Shown here piece by piece: positions 23,201 to 32,405 of a stretch of 64,000 nt of DNA. The notes below the pieces were generated by a model. That model ran no database searches. It worked only from the letters and a program-made list of their open reading frames with translations, and had not been told where the DNA came from. The position numbers were made by a program, and so were the translations under genes. The stretch is from assembly GCA_949316235.1 (NCBI GenBank), contig OX438743.1:16303771-16367770 (forward strand), written 5' to 3'. This stretch comes from Oegoconia quadripuncta. Taxonomy: Eukaryota > Arthropoda > Insecta > Lepidoptera > Autostichidae. Position 1 is the stretch's first letter; every line of letters starts with the position of its first letter.

Positions 23201-24022
23201 TTTCCATTCACCGGAGCGTACGACGACACTGATAAATTATACGATGCTTATGTTTGCTACAGCCCAAAGGATGATGACTTCGTTATTCAGACGTTAGCCG
23301 CTGAATTGGAAAATGGAAATCCTTCGTATCATCTATGTTTACACTATAGAGATATACCCCAACATAATGTTGCTTATATGCAATGTACATTACCCCTTCC
23401 TGAAGCTGCTGAAGCATCGAAACGCATAATATTAATATTAACTAGAAATTTCATAGAGACAGAATGGTCTCGATACGAATTTCGGCAAGCATTACACGAA
23501 ATTCTTAAATCTCGAATTTATACTTTAGTTGTAATAGAAGAAAGCTCAGTACTCCCTGAAGCCGAGTGCGATCCAGATTTAAGGCCGTATTTAAAAACGA
23601 GTTCAAGAATTAGATGGGGCCAAAATAAGTTTTGGGAAAAGTTGCGGTATGCGATGCCTGACAGAAGGTACAGAAAGAAATCATCTAGTTACAGAAGTAA
23701 TATAAACTCATATACAATGAGAAGTGGTATGCAGAATGGGACAATGAGGTCCTTCTCTTTTACTGAGAAAACTAGAGGGTCTGCAGACGGTGTGAGCACA
23801 ACCCCGCAGTTCGTTGAGGACCGACATCAACATGTACAAGTTGCCTCATATGGTATTGAAGGAAGGCCGCCATCAGATCATATTTACTCATCTATAGATT
23901 CAGATTACTCATCATTAGAACTAGGTGGAACGAATCCCAATCGTAGGCGAGATTTTAGGCATTGGCCCCCACCACCTCCTCTAATTGATACTCAAGCATC
24001 AGGCCAAGCCTACCTTGTCTAG
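20174..24022 (+). CDS. Toll-like receptor, 18-wheeler/Toll-7 group
   Basis: Single-exon frame of 1282 codons. I start at the ATG at 20174 (A at -3; signal peptide begins at once), not the in-frame GTG at 20165. Residues 1-19 form a signal peptide. About 23 leucine-rich repeats (roughly 84-640) end in an LRR C-cap (NPFNCDCSMEW, Cys 660-713). Then comes an 11-Cys module (713-756, with HCFTLCHCCD and CPNNCSCYHD), about 6 more repeats (772-900), a second C-cap (about 901-951), one membrane span (974-993) and a TIR domain (1021-1162: YDAYVCYS, LCLHYRD, FWEKLRYA). The 120-residue tail has RYRKKSSSYRSNINSYTM and HIYSSIDSDY and ends AYLV. The two-block extracellular plan marks the long, multiple-cysteine-cluster insect Tolls, about 1300-1500 residues; the DWS motif and TIR detail favour 18-wheeler/Toll-7. 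Family members are cell-surface receptors in epithelial patterning, cell adhesion and, in some insects, immunity. The BB-loop region is longer than usual. Exact orthology is uncertain, since moths can carry several 18-wheeler paralogues, so no symbol is given. Confidence 0.97.
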   Translation: MFQLLTLLLVTLGVNAAYAPTGVDDFCRKSDDGSTSCRVRTLGADGAIFTSAPENTKRIRIQCNQLLLFESSLEANYFQRFPTLVELTVHNCKLLRIQGNAFEGLRELKKLSIRSKNYDWSPNKNLELSLGTFNGLRELQTLDLGENNLKAIPSEVFCPLDNLQLLNVTHNKIKSVDRLGFGKSCGSGLRSLDLSYNEIKLLTEESEITGLRRLQELKLQHNNITDISGETFNGLISLRILNISYNYLQSIPEGTFANTKELREVYLNNNLLFELARGVFHRLDQLLVLDLSNNQLSSAHIDGGTFIGLIRLVILNLSNNALTRIDGKTFKDLFFLQILDLRNNSIGYIEENTFLPLYNLHTLNLAENRLHTIDEFLFNGLFVLSKLNLNNNLLINIDTKAFKNCSDLKELDLSSNQLTEVPLAIWELSLLKTLDLGENQISDIKNGSFKNLDQLTGLRLIDNQIGNLSVGMFWDLPSLQVLNLAKNKIQAVERGSFQRNKQLEAIRLDGNFISDINGVFSAVMSLLWLNLSENHLVWFDYAFIPSNLKWLDVHGNFIEHLGNYYKLQDELHIKTLDVSHNRIAEISSLAIPNSVELLFINNNHINNIQVNTFMEKSNLTRVDVYANEISHLDINSLRLSPVPSNKSLPEFYIGGNPFNCDCSMEWLPLINNMTAMRQHPRIMDLENVLCKMTHTRGVTHVPLSNLKSTDFLCTYETHCFTLCHCCDYVACDCQMTCPNNCSCYHDPTWHTNVVDCSSQRAIEIPEKIPMDATEVYLDGNDFKELQNYAFIGRKNMRSLYVNSSEVENIQNKTFAGLSSLIILHLENNKLKRLNGYEFEHLTQLNELYLQDNLINYIGNLTFSTLYSLKVLRLDGNRLIDFTIWSLSSNRNLNTIALGNNLWSCKCRYLQKFTEFISDIIPKITDIADVWCWNSATQSPQKKELNLNGTICSDYYAGDSVIDNMLVSNYMPMMVTTLTGFMLIMLVILVMFLFRDTIRIWFYTSCGIRLFPFTGAYDDTDKLYDAYVCYSPKDDDFVIQTLAAELENGNPSYHLCLHYRDIPQHNVAYMQCTLPLPEAAEASKRIILILTRNFIETEWSRYEFRQALHEILKSRIYTLVVIEESSVLPEAECDPDLRPYLKTSSRIRWGQNKFWEKLRYAMPDRRYRKKSSSYRSNINSYTMRSGMQNGTMRSFSFTEKTRGSADGVSTTPQFVEDRHQHVQVASYGIEGRPPSDHIYSSIDSDYSSLELGGTNPNRRRDFRHWPPPPPLIDTQASGQAYLV

Positions 24023-24310
24023 TCCACATGCTTCTCTTAAATACAATATTAAAATCATTTAGTCAAAGCTTCTTGTGAATATTGTATTAATCGCATCGCG
24101 CGCTTTACCAAATAATTAAGATTGTAATCTATATTTTTGTAATTTCTCGCCATTAAAAAACGGCGTTCGTTTCGTAAATGTTGGTGTATATACATTCTAT
24201 AAGACTGCTGTAGAAATAATATGTGAATTTGTAAATAGCATTGTAAATAAATGTCCATATTAAGTCACGAGTATACTATTTATATACTTTAATAAAGCCA
24301 TTGTGATAAC
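24023..24310 (+). terminator. 3' UTR and polyadenylation signals of the Toll gene
   Basis: AATAAA occurs at 24246-24251 and again at 24291-24296. The second is followed within 30 bases by a T/GT-rich stretch (TTTTTTGTTTTT), the usual downstream element. This gives a 3' UTR of about 240-290 bases. Either or both signals may be used. The small minus-strand frame in this interval is incidental. Confidence 0.75.
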
Positions 24311-27218
24311 TTTGCATAATTTTTTGTTTTTATTTTGATAATATAATACATACAAAGTTTGTAATCCTAATCAATACAAACCACTATTTTAAACTGAATC
24401 AATATTATTTAATCTCAGAATCCTTATTATGAAATAATGCTACCTGATTTCGTGAGGATTTTATTTTCGTTCAGTATTGGTTGTAAGTAATGTAACTCAG
24501 TAGTGTAATGAATATTTTAAATGGGACTAAGTGCAATTTTGTGAAATTCGGGATTGTGCAGAGTTGCGAGTAGAACAAAAGCGATTGTGTGGTATTAGGG
24601 AGCGCGAATAGCTACAATTGCGAATGTGAAAAGTGTCGAATTTCTTTTTCATAATAACACTTCTAAAGACGAAATTAACACCCTCAATATTTAGTTTATG
24701 GTGTAAAGTTTTAACAGAATTACAACATGGCAACTAATAGATAGTCAAGTCAAATCATCAACAATTTAAATATAAAATATTTTAAGATATTCTGCTTACC
24801 TATTACTACTATTATATTACTACCAAGAGATAAGATCTTTCCTACTAAGTATCCTAAAAAGGGTTCAACCTGCACTATCTAAATCTGACAAAGCACGGGA
24901 CACTAAACGTGACCTGAATTCAGTGGTCAACGGTCCATATAATAATCGTGAGGCACCTACTGAATTTAAATTGAAATATGCTGTATTTACAGAAGAATTC
25001 CGCTTGCCAAATTATGGTTTTGTAGCCTGTGTTTTAGACATTGTTAGGTTGTCAACAAGTAGACGTAAGTATTACGTTATATTTTGAAAGGTAGAATCAA
25101 GATTAATGTAGAATCTATGTGACAAATACTTTAAAACTCCTTGCTCTTATTTATTATAACGCCTAAAATATTATACCAACATACTGAATAACTAAATTCT
25201 GAAATATGAAAATATTTTAATTTAACGGACAAAACTATCCCATATAATATTTACGAGTAGTACCTGTTGATAGAATAATAGCATTATAATTTAAATGTCA
25301 ATGAGGAAGAACACTCAGTTTTCAAATCTGTCTTTCGATAAATTTTTGTATATAACTAATGAAATTGATATTGGAGAATTGGAGGATAAAAAAGAAACGA
25401 TTGGTTTCCGCTAGTGATTTGAAAATAATTAGAAATTTATAACGTAAAAGAAATACCTAAATACTTAGGGCGACTCTCAGACATTCCAGTGTATCTCATA
25501 TGCAAAATATTTCATGAGAACTCTGACATATCAAATGACATGGCATTGCATGTGAGGTACATCTCGAGAGATGAAACCTGATTACTGATTGATACTGTCT
25601 AAATTTCGTGTATTTATCTTTAATGGCTTCGACTCGGCGTTTATAAGTCAGTGAGGACAAGTTCTTATAAATATATATGTAGGCAGAAATAGTTATAGTT
25701 TATAGTACCCATAGGTAGATAACAATCTTAAACAGAAACGAACACAAATACACCCTTAAAATACAACAAATGAAGATTCCGCATTACATTTATCAAAGTC
25801 ACATTGCATAACCCAAATAGCCGTGTACACAAATTTGAATATTGGTAAATGTAAGATTGTGGTTTAAAGTAATTGTTTCATGGCACAATACTACAAGGTA
25901 TCAAGACAATACAATAAAATCCAGAATCAGACAGTAATTGCGATAACAATGTTGCATGTGAATGACATTGAAAACACCATTATTTGTAATGCTGTACTTG
26001 TGACTTGTAAGTTATCTATTTCGTAAGATTGGGTCATGGTCGTGACTATACTTGTAACTGTCTTGGTCACTAAAATTCGTATCAGTAGCCTATAAATACT
26101 TCTGGAATTAAGCTTCTCTAATGGTGTCATTTGCATCGCAAATTTGACGTAATCGTCACGCTCTGGGCCGGTGTATTGGCGATAGGACATTTTTGAAATC
26201 TCCGCTACAATAAGAACCTCTAACCAGCCTTGGTCTGTTCCAGCATGGCTAGTACCTATATACTCTGCTATTATGGTCACAATCTCTTTGTTGCCTTTAA
26301 CCACATCCTTAGGAAGAGATAGTACTTGCCTTCACTACAAGAAATTATCGACGCAGTATGGTAGACTATTAGCAACGTCAAAGCGGTGTGGAAGCAGCCG
26401 GGGCGACAAGCAACGTATAGCGGAAAATATGACGTCGACGCCTCCATAGATACACGATTTCCGCTCCGTTTTTAGAACTGGCTGGCAAAGGTTTAATAGT
26501 AATCATGTAGCATCGACCTAGATGTTCCACTTGCGAAATATTCAACCTGTAGGTAACTGTCGTAAAAAGGTTTTTAGCGGTTCCTTATCTCCACCAAACG
26601 TATTTGTGTCCAATGGTGCCTTTAGATTTGTATGTTAGAGATATGTTACTAAATAACATTGCTATTAGCACTATTTCTCGACCATCCATATCCTGAACAT
26701 GTTAATAAAAGTCACTAATGAAACATATTGATGTAACGTGTTTTGTTAGTAACTTATGGGTTTACAGATTTGGTTAGTTCTTCACATACCCATTGCTAAA
26801 TTTTTGATGCAGCTTTTTCACACTGTTTTGATTATCAGAATGTGTCCAATTATCAACAAAAAAAAATGTTAACAGATTTCAGTGCAGTTACTCTATTTTT
26901 ATTAAAGTTGTCATCTTTTGTAAGAGAAAAACATGAACATAAAAATACATTTTCTTCGATCTTAGGAATTTCTGCAAATTCATTGTAGAGCGTGATTCAC
27001 AACATTTTAAACTTATTTTCCAAAAATATTAAGCAACTCAGTTCACCCCGACGCAAAGAAGAGGTGTTTATGAGTTCGATGCTTATGTCTGTGTCTCTGT
27101 ATCAATTTTTCTGTTTGTGGCACCAGAACGGTAACTGTTTTTAAAAATGGAACTTTGCGAGACGGTTCTTAGCCACGTTTGATGGAAAGCGTTTAAGCCC
27201 AGTCATGATACAATACAA
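24311..27218. other. Unassigned DNA downstream of the Toll gene
   Basis: No SINE, LINE or gene is firmly recognised. A 125-codon minus-strand frame at 25927-26304 starts only at GTG, has no recognisable domain and no obvious splice partner, so I leave it uncalled. At 27085-27195 the block ACGTTTGATGGAAAGCGTTTAAGCC weakly resembles repeat family G. Confidence 0.4.
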
Positions 27219-27338
27219 TGCAGTACACTTTCAAAATTTGCCATTAAATTTAAAACCACCATTAAACGGAAACTATGTGTCAAAATTTTTGACATCTATC
27301 AAATTTTATTTAATGGAAAATTTTGAAAGTGTACTGCA
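27219..27338. mobile_element. 120-bp palindromic (MITE-like) element
   Basis: The left arm begins TGCAGTACACTTTCAAAATT and the right arm ends AATTTTGAAAGTGTACTGCA, exact complements over 20 bases at the tips. Beyond a small difference the pairing continues through CCATTAAA/TTTAATGG, giving arms of about 37 bases. It has no coding capacity. A target duplication is not obvious. Confidence 0.65.
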
Positions 27339-27544
27339 ACCTTATAATAGCATATACATTGTCCCTTGAATTACTTAGTGACTTTGTGTAAGCGACTGAT
27401 ATGAACAGCAAGTTTATTTTTATATCTTGTATTTATTTATATTGTACTTAAAGTGGACTGCTGTCTGAAAATTGCTCACAGTGTCTTGACATACAAAGAT
27501 GAACAAATATTTTTTGGCATCTGCTAGGGTGTTTCGAATTACGC

Positions 27545-27913
27545 ATCACGTAACTCAGGGGTTGCTCTTTTTAAATATGTATTTTTACAATTAATGATTT
27601 AACCAAGAAAATAAAAACAAAATAATACACTAGGTATCGCTCAACAGTCTATGTCCTAGGTAATCTATTATTTTATTACTAGATAGTCTATCTGATGATA
27701 GCAATACAGGGATATGAACTGCTGAGCGATACCTAGTCTATTATGTTGTTATTTTTTTTCTTTGTCAAATCATAAATTGTAAAAATACATATTTAAAAAG
27801 AGGAACCCCTACGTTACTTGCTCGTTCTTCTCTGGGGAAGCTGCCTAACGAATTAGCGATAATTGTATATCATGACGTTTTCAAATGTTATGTTTATAAT
27901 TTACGAAATACGT
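27545..27913 (+). mobile_element. LINE family F 3' end with an inverted duplicate
   Basis: 27720-27913 is a family F end in forward orientation (ACCCCTACGTTACTTGCTCG, CTCTGGGGAAGCTGCCTAAC, CATGACGTTTTCAAATG). The first ~100 bases of it reappear inverted at 27545-27648: AGGGGTTGCTCTTTTTAAAT and ACTAGGTATCGCTCA match the complements of the right arm. The spacer at 27649-27719 is unrelated. The result is a large imperfect hairpin. Confidence 0.7.
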
Positions 27914-28689
27914 TTTAAATAGAAATTTATGCTGTTAGATTTACAGCTTAAAAAACAAATACTAGTCACAAAGTTTTCACCATAGTTACCTACGGCAATT
28001 AGTCGATTAATAATCATTTATAAAAGAAAATTTCAAGCAACCCGCAATTTGCTTGCTTTTCGGCCAGTGCGTGTCCCCAAGCACCATATCGATAGTTGGT
28101 ACTAGTAGATTTCAAAAGCGACAGTGTTGGGATTCCGTATGCATAAGTTCTAGTTGTTCAATTCCAAAATAAGATGAAGGCTATTGTTCTTTTAATGTGG
28201 CAAGCTTACTAAGTATATGCACAGAAATAATGGTCCTATGGTACAGATACTACAGGTAGGTAGAGCAATAGAAGGTTGAGGTAACTGAAACTTTACGTAT
28301 TATATTTTTTTGTTTTTGTGTTTTGTGTAACCCCCGACATTGAAAGAGGGGTGTAATAAATTTGGAGCCTATGACTATCAATGGCATAGCCTTAGTCCCG
28401 CCTAATCGGAGCGGAACAATTTTAAAAATGGATTTTTAATGGATGGTTAAGGAAAGTAATTATATTGAAATATTATTATTACTTTTCTTAACCTATTAAG
28501 AAGTATGTTATATATAAAGAATAATATCAAAAACAAAGAAAGGTTAAACAACAAAAGATATAACAATTTTGCAGAATATTGATTTCTATTTCTGCATTTT
28601 TAATAAGAGATAGGTATGCTTACTTTTGGTTTACAATACGAATAATCGAAATCAGGTGTTTGCGACATAGTTCTTAGCAGTATTGGATG

Positions 28690-28975
28690 TTTTTTTTTTT
28701 TTTTTTTTTAATTAGAATGGGATCGCTCTTGACCTTAATCTGGACTAATGTCGAGATAAGGTCTACGATGGAACGAGCTTTCCCAGAAGATGCCTATTTA
28801 ACCTGTCTTTAAAGAGCTGCGGGTTATATGCGATTGGAAACACAGACGGAGGCAATGCGTTCCACTCCTTAGCCGTGCGCATGAGAAACGAAGACCTAAA
28901 ACGCTTGGTCCTTATAAATGGCACGTCAACTAAGTGCGGGGCACAACAACAAGCTATGTAAATCGGTTCAACCAT
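28690..28975 (-). pseudogene. 5'-truncated Jockey/CR1-like LINE: ORF2 C-terminus
   Basis: On the minus strand 28975-28763 reads RTKRFRSSFLMRTAKEWNAL and PPSVFPIAYNPQLFKDRLNRH and stops. RTxRxxxSFxxRTAKEWNxLP...FP..YN...FK.R..R is the standard extreme C-terminus of many lepidopteran non-LTR reverse-transcriptase ORFs. A short 3' UTR and a poly(A) tail (T run at 28690-28709) follow. The surviving frame is open, but it is a 5'-truncated remnant with no reverse-transcriptase core. Confidence 0.8.
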
Positions 28976-29084
28976 TTGGAAGATATTTAGATACAGTTGT
29001 TTTGTTTATCGGGATGATATGTCATTATAAAATATCAGACTATTTAGATGATAAACATCCATGGACATAAACAGCTCGTTCGCA

Positions 29085-29305
29085 TGCCAGGCTATTTCAC
29101 AATTAATAATGAAATATTATAGTGCCTTTTTGTAATATAAAAACCTGTTTTAAAAAGAGCCACTTCTCGAGTTTCTTGCTTATTCTTCTCAGGAGGAAAT
29201 TGCCTTTTGAACAAGCAGTACTTTAAAAATGTAAAATCTGACTATTTTAAGTGTACCCTGTGTACCTACAAAATAAAGCATTTTTTACTTTGACTTTGAC
29301 TTTGA
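29085..29305 (+). mobile_element. LINE 3'-end fragment, family F' (TTTGAC tail)
   Basis: Blocks GCCAGGCTATTTCACAATTA, AAGAGCCACTTCTCGAGTTT, TTGCCTTTTGAACAAGCAGT, AAATCTGACTATTTTAAGTG and ACAAAATAAAGCATTTTT, then TTTGACTTTGACTTTGA. The same end occurs at 34756 (minus), 37839 and 40318. It resembles family F in layout (a C-terminal ORF remnant, a block with a ...CTCTTT/TCTCAGGAG core, AATAAA, short tail repeat) but differs in sequence. Confidence 0.75.
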
Positions 29306-29331
29306 TATCTGCTATGTCCGTAGCTTTTCGG

Positions 29332-29582
29332 TTTTTTTTTTTTTTTTTTTTATGCACGACGGGTTCGTACTTAACCTCAATCACACCTGATGTTAAGTGA
29401 AGATGAGGTCGAAGGTGGAAGCGTACTAACCCGGAAACCCCAACACATTTGGGGGACTGGCTATCTTATCTCTGACAACCGGAACACAACAATTCTATTA
29501 ACATTGCTGCTTGGCGGCAGATTTAGATAAAAGGTGGTAGCTAGCCAGGCGGACATATTAATATGCCCTACCACCAACCGAA
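29332..29582 (-). mobile_element. Headless SINE B with long poly(A)
   Basis: A 20-base T run (29332-29351) marks the 3' tail. The body is well preserved (AAACCCCAACACATTTGGGG, TTAACATTGCTGCTTGGCGG) and stops at CCACCAACCG, so the tRNA-like head is absent. The start point is within about ten bases of that of the nested copy at 15011. Confidence 0.85.
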
Positions 29583-29669
29583 ATTTAAATTACATTATTA
29601 TCCCTTACAATAATAAGGATTTATGTCGGATTTCCATCTCCATATTGAAATTTGATGTTCGATTGGCGT

Positions 29670-29820
29670 ATTGGGTAGTAAATCTGCCTTCGAAAGCAGT
29701 GTTGCGATTTGAGTCCCGGTATAGGTATGTTTGTGTGATAAAAAAATTATTTCCGATTCTTGACTCTGTATATTGAAATGTTTAAATGTGTGTGTCCAAT
29801 ATCTAGTTATTTAGTTAATA
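29670..29820 (+). mobile_element. Diverged SINE C
   Basis: The tRNA-like head is degraded (TTGGGTAGTAAATCTGCC, then GCGATTTGAGTCCCGGTA near box B). Body traces remain: TATGTTTGTGTGAT and GTCCAATATCTAG. It is less certain than the copies at 13286 and 45122. Confidence 0.5.
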
Positions 29821-29871
29821 ATTTCAATTGGTATTATAACTGTAGGTATTTATATGCTTAAGTTTAAATGT

Positions 29872-29980
29872 CTGTTTGTTCATTGCATAATCACAACGAA
29901 ACAGATGAACGGATTTGGATAAAATTTTGTACACAGATAAAGCGAGTAAGTAGATCCCGCGGGATAAAATTATTATACAT
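29872..29980 (-). mobile_element. LINE family H relic
   Basis: TAATCACAACGAAACAGATG and AACGGATTTGGATAAAAT are the complement of the family H block with GTTTCGCCGTGATT and ATCCAAATCCGTTC; GATCCCGCGGGATAAA also corresponds. The element is partial. Confidence 0.55.
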
Positions 29981-30033
29981 AAAAACACATAGTAGACGAA
30001 TTTCACACAACCCAAGCCACGAGTGATTAATTA

Positions 30034-30140
30034 TTTTTTTTATGCACGACGGGTTCGCACTTGACCTCAATCACACCTGATGTTAAGTGAAGATGAGGTC
30101 GAAGGTGGAAGCGTACTGACCCGGAAACCCCAACACATTT
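30034..30140 (-). mobile_element. SINE B, strongly 5'-truncated
   Basis: Only the 3' third is present: a T run, ATGCACGACGGGTTCGCACT, TGACCTCAATCACACCTGAT, AGATGAGGTCGAAGGTGGAA and GGAAACCCCAACACATTT. Its left edge lies about 450 bases from the larger copy at 29332-29582, in the same orientation. Confidence 0.85.
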
Positions 30141-30983
30141 TTTACTAAAAGTTCTACAGCTATATTTCAATGATGTTTTCTGTATTTCTTTTGTTACTTG
30201 TTTTTAAACAAGTCTCATACAAATATTCATATACCACTAATAAATAGGTAAAACACTAGTTTGCTAGGACGCAATGAGTCAGACTATAATCCCACTCCCA
30301 CGCCTCCATTTGGTCACCCATAGATTAGCACAAATGGCCTGTAATTGAGTCTTCTCCTGCTGAGCATAAGGAACTGTATTCGGAGCAGTAAATTTCATTT
30401 GCAAATTGACCTATATATACCATCTAAATAGACAATAGCAAGGATACCATTTGAGGTCTAATCGTTATATGTACTTACCTCAAATTAATCGTGATTTTTA
30501 AGGACCTAACTGTGGGTAAACAAATCTGTAACGTGGTCCCATAAAAATCTACATACAATACATTAATCCAGAATTCCGTATGTAAGGTCTATACGGGAAC
30601 TTGCTCTGAAATCTATAGAGAGGAGCCGATAAGTCAATAATGAAAAGCAAGCACACACCAACAATTACACATGCACACGCAAACATAAAACGCACACCTT
30701 AAAAAAGGACAATTTAACTACTTTAAAAGATATCAAATGTCTTTATTCCTTCCATTCAATTATCTATTCCTATAATTTTTAAATGTTAATTAAAATAAAC
30801 CTTAACAAATCTTAATTAAATAGTCTAGAACTAGGTTGTAGGTATTATAGATTTTCTGGTTATGGAGGAGCGTGTCTGATACAGGTAAATTTCACTTAAT
30901 ACAAGATCGCAACTACGAGAATTAAATCGTATCATTTTTTATGAGTATGGACAACGTCACTTTTAGTTTGTATTAATGTGTAG

Positions 30984-31095
30984 ATTCAAGTCCCCAACCT
31001 GCATTGGGCCAGCGTGGCGGACTATAGCCCATACTCTCTCATATACTAGGGAAGGCCTATATCCCTGCAGTGGGATATTTACAGGCTGATGATGA
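30984..31095 (+). mobile_element. SINE A, 3' half
   Basis: Contains CCTGCATTGGGCCAGCGTGG, a GACTATAGCCCATACT block, GGAAGGCCTATATCCCTGCA, GTGGGATATTTACAGGCTGA and a short GATGA tail. The head is missing. Confidence 0.8.
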
Positions 31096-31584
31096 ATGTG
31101 TAGATTCATAATAATATGTGTTAATCGTAATTTTCTTATTTAAAATTCTCTAAATTGTGACGTTGTCCGTCTATGTATTTTAGACTAATCCTTTTATTAA
31201 TGTTCCATTTGTATGAAACACTAAAAATAAATAATTACAACATACCCCGAAGGGATTACCGTATGAAGTAAAACCAACTCCACAGGTAACCAACAATGAG
31301 GTCAAAGATCAGGGATAGAATATCGAATGGAGCTAACCTGAGAACAGGGTCAGTCCATATTGGTGGATGCCCCAGGGCAAGGATTTAAGAGGGTATGTTC
31401 TATCCGCTTGTTCGAATTTCTAACCCAATATCTAATATGGTACGATTACTTCCTAAAACTCCATTTATTCAACGATTATGTATTTGGTCCTCGGTTTGGA
31501 GTAAGGTAATTTTAAATAAAAATTTAGGGCGCTTCATGGGTCAAAAGCTAAATTAGAAGCTTAGAAGCTTGGCATTCTAAGGTC

Positions 31585-31925
31585 AGGCAGTATGTCACTC
31601 CTAAACAGTTAAAGTTGCTCTACCATACCCAGGTTATGATGATGATTGTACTATAGCTTTGCCATCTTCGGACTTCTAGGCTCAGGGAAGGTTTTCACCC
31701 GTTCGTTGTCGACATACATTCGCATTATGGATTACGCTTCTTCCTTCAGAACACAAACTGTTAGTGTATGGAACTCTCTGCCCGCGTCAGCATTCTCCAT
31801 ATTTACAATCTTGGGATTTTTAAATCTATGATGAATAGGCATTTACAGGAACCTCATACTTAATCGTCGTGTCCACGAGGTGAGATTGCGATTAAACGTG
31901 ACTTCAGTCCTTCACAAAAAGCACA
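31585..31925 (+). pseudogene. Degraded CR1/Jockey-like LINE (family E) with 3' UTR
   Basis: About 31587-31640 reads QYVTPKQLKLLYHTQV, the usual TPxQxLxLYKAQVRPxxEY region just after the reverse-transcriptase core. Further on (about 31737-31805) it reads SFRTQTVSVWNSLPASAF, the C-terminal RTxxVWNSLP motif. The sequence between is shorter than in an intact element, so there is an internal deletion. The tail has GAGGTGAGATTGCGATTAAA, matching the family E 3' end at 48177. It cannot encode a working enzyme. Confidence 0.65.
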
Positions 31926-32020
31926 AATATTACCTCCTGTGTAATTGAGAATCAAACCTTATTCGTTGTATCATGAGTACATCAAGAAAAGCTATAAGTT
32001 TAAGTTTTGTGTGATTAGAT

Positions 32021-32083
32021 AGGATTATGACCCAAAACCTCTCCCAGTGAGAAGAGGCAGTGCCCAAAAGTAACGTGTAAGGC
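32021..32083 (+). mobile_element. 5S-SINE tail fragment
   Basis: GGATTATGACCCAAAACCTC, CCAGTGAGAAGAGGCAGTGC and ACGTGTAAGGC match the 3' part of the family seen at 59453-59800. No head is present. Confidence 0.6.
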
Positions 32084-32211
32084 AGAAAAAATTTAAAATA
32101 TTAGATGAAGCATATAGTGACGATCAAATTTTGTCCATGCATGTATGCATTTAGGGGCTAGCTTGGTATAGTAATTGTGGCAGACAATAAAAACAGGTAC
32201 CACAGGTAAAA

Positions 32212-32405
32212 GCGTCGGTGGCTAAGCGGTTAAGACGCTGTCTCCCAATTTGGGAGGTCCGGGTTCGATTCCCTGGCAGGCCATGTACCTATGAGTTTTT
32301 AAATTTAATTTAATTACTTATATGTGCATTTATCTGACTGCTCTTAAACGGTGAAGGAAAACATCATGAGGAAACCTGCATTCCTGAGAAATAAAAATTC
32401 GCAGT
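32212..32405 (+). mobile_element. SINE A, 5' half with intact tRNA-like head
   Basis: The head GCGTCGGTGGCTAAGCGGTT (box A), AAGACGCTGTCTCCCAAT and GGTCCGGGTTCGATTCC (box B) is the best-preserved family A promoter here. It continues into AAACGGTGAAGGAAAACATC and GAGGAAACCTGCATTCC, then breaks off. It resembles a Leu/Ser-type tRNA head but is a SINE: there is no tRNA 3' half, and the SINE body follows. Confidence 0.85.

Noticed and set aside
25927..26304. 125-codon minus-strand frame
   Set aside because: Starts only at GTG, no domain recognised, no convincing splice partner; kept as unassigned DNA. A protein search could overturn this.
32212..32280. Apparent tRNA gene (box A and box B)
   Set aside because: The sequence continues into the SINE A body and lacks a proper acceptor-stem partner; same for the heads at 39746, 41571, 58186 and 61796.
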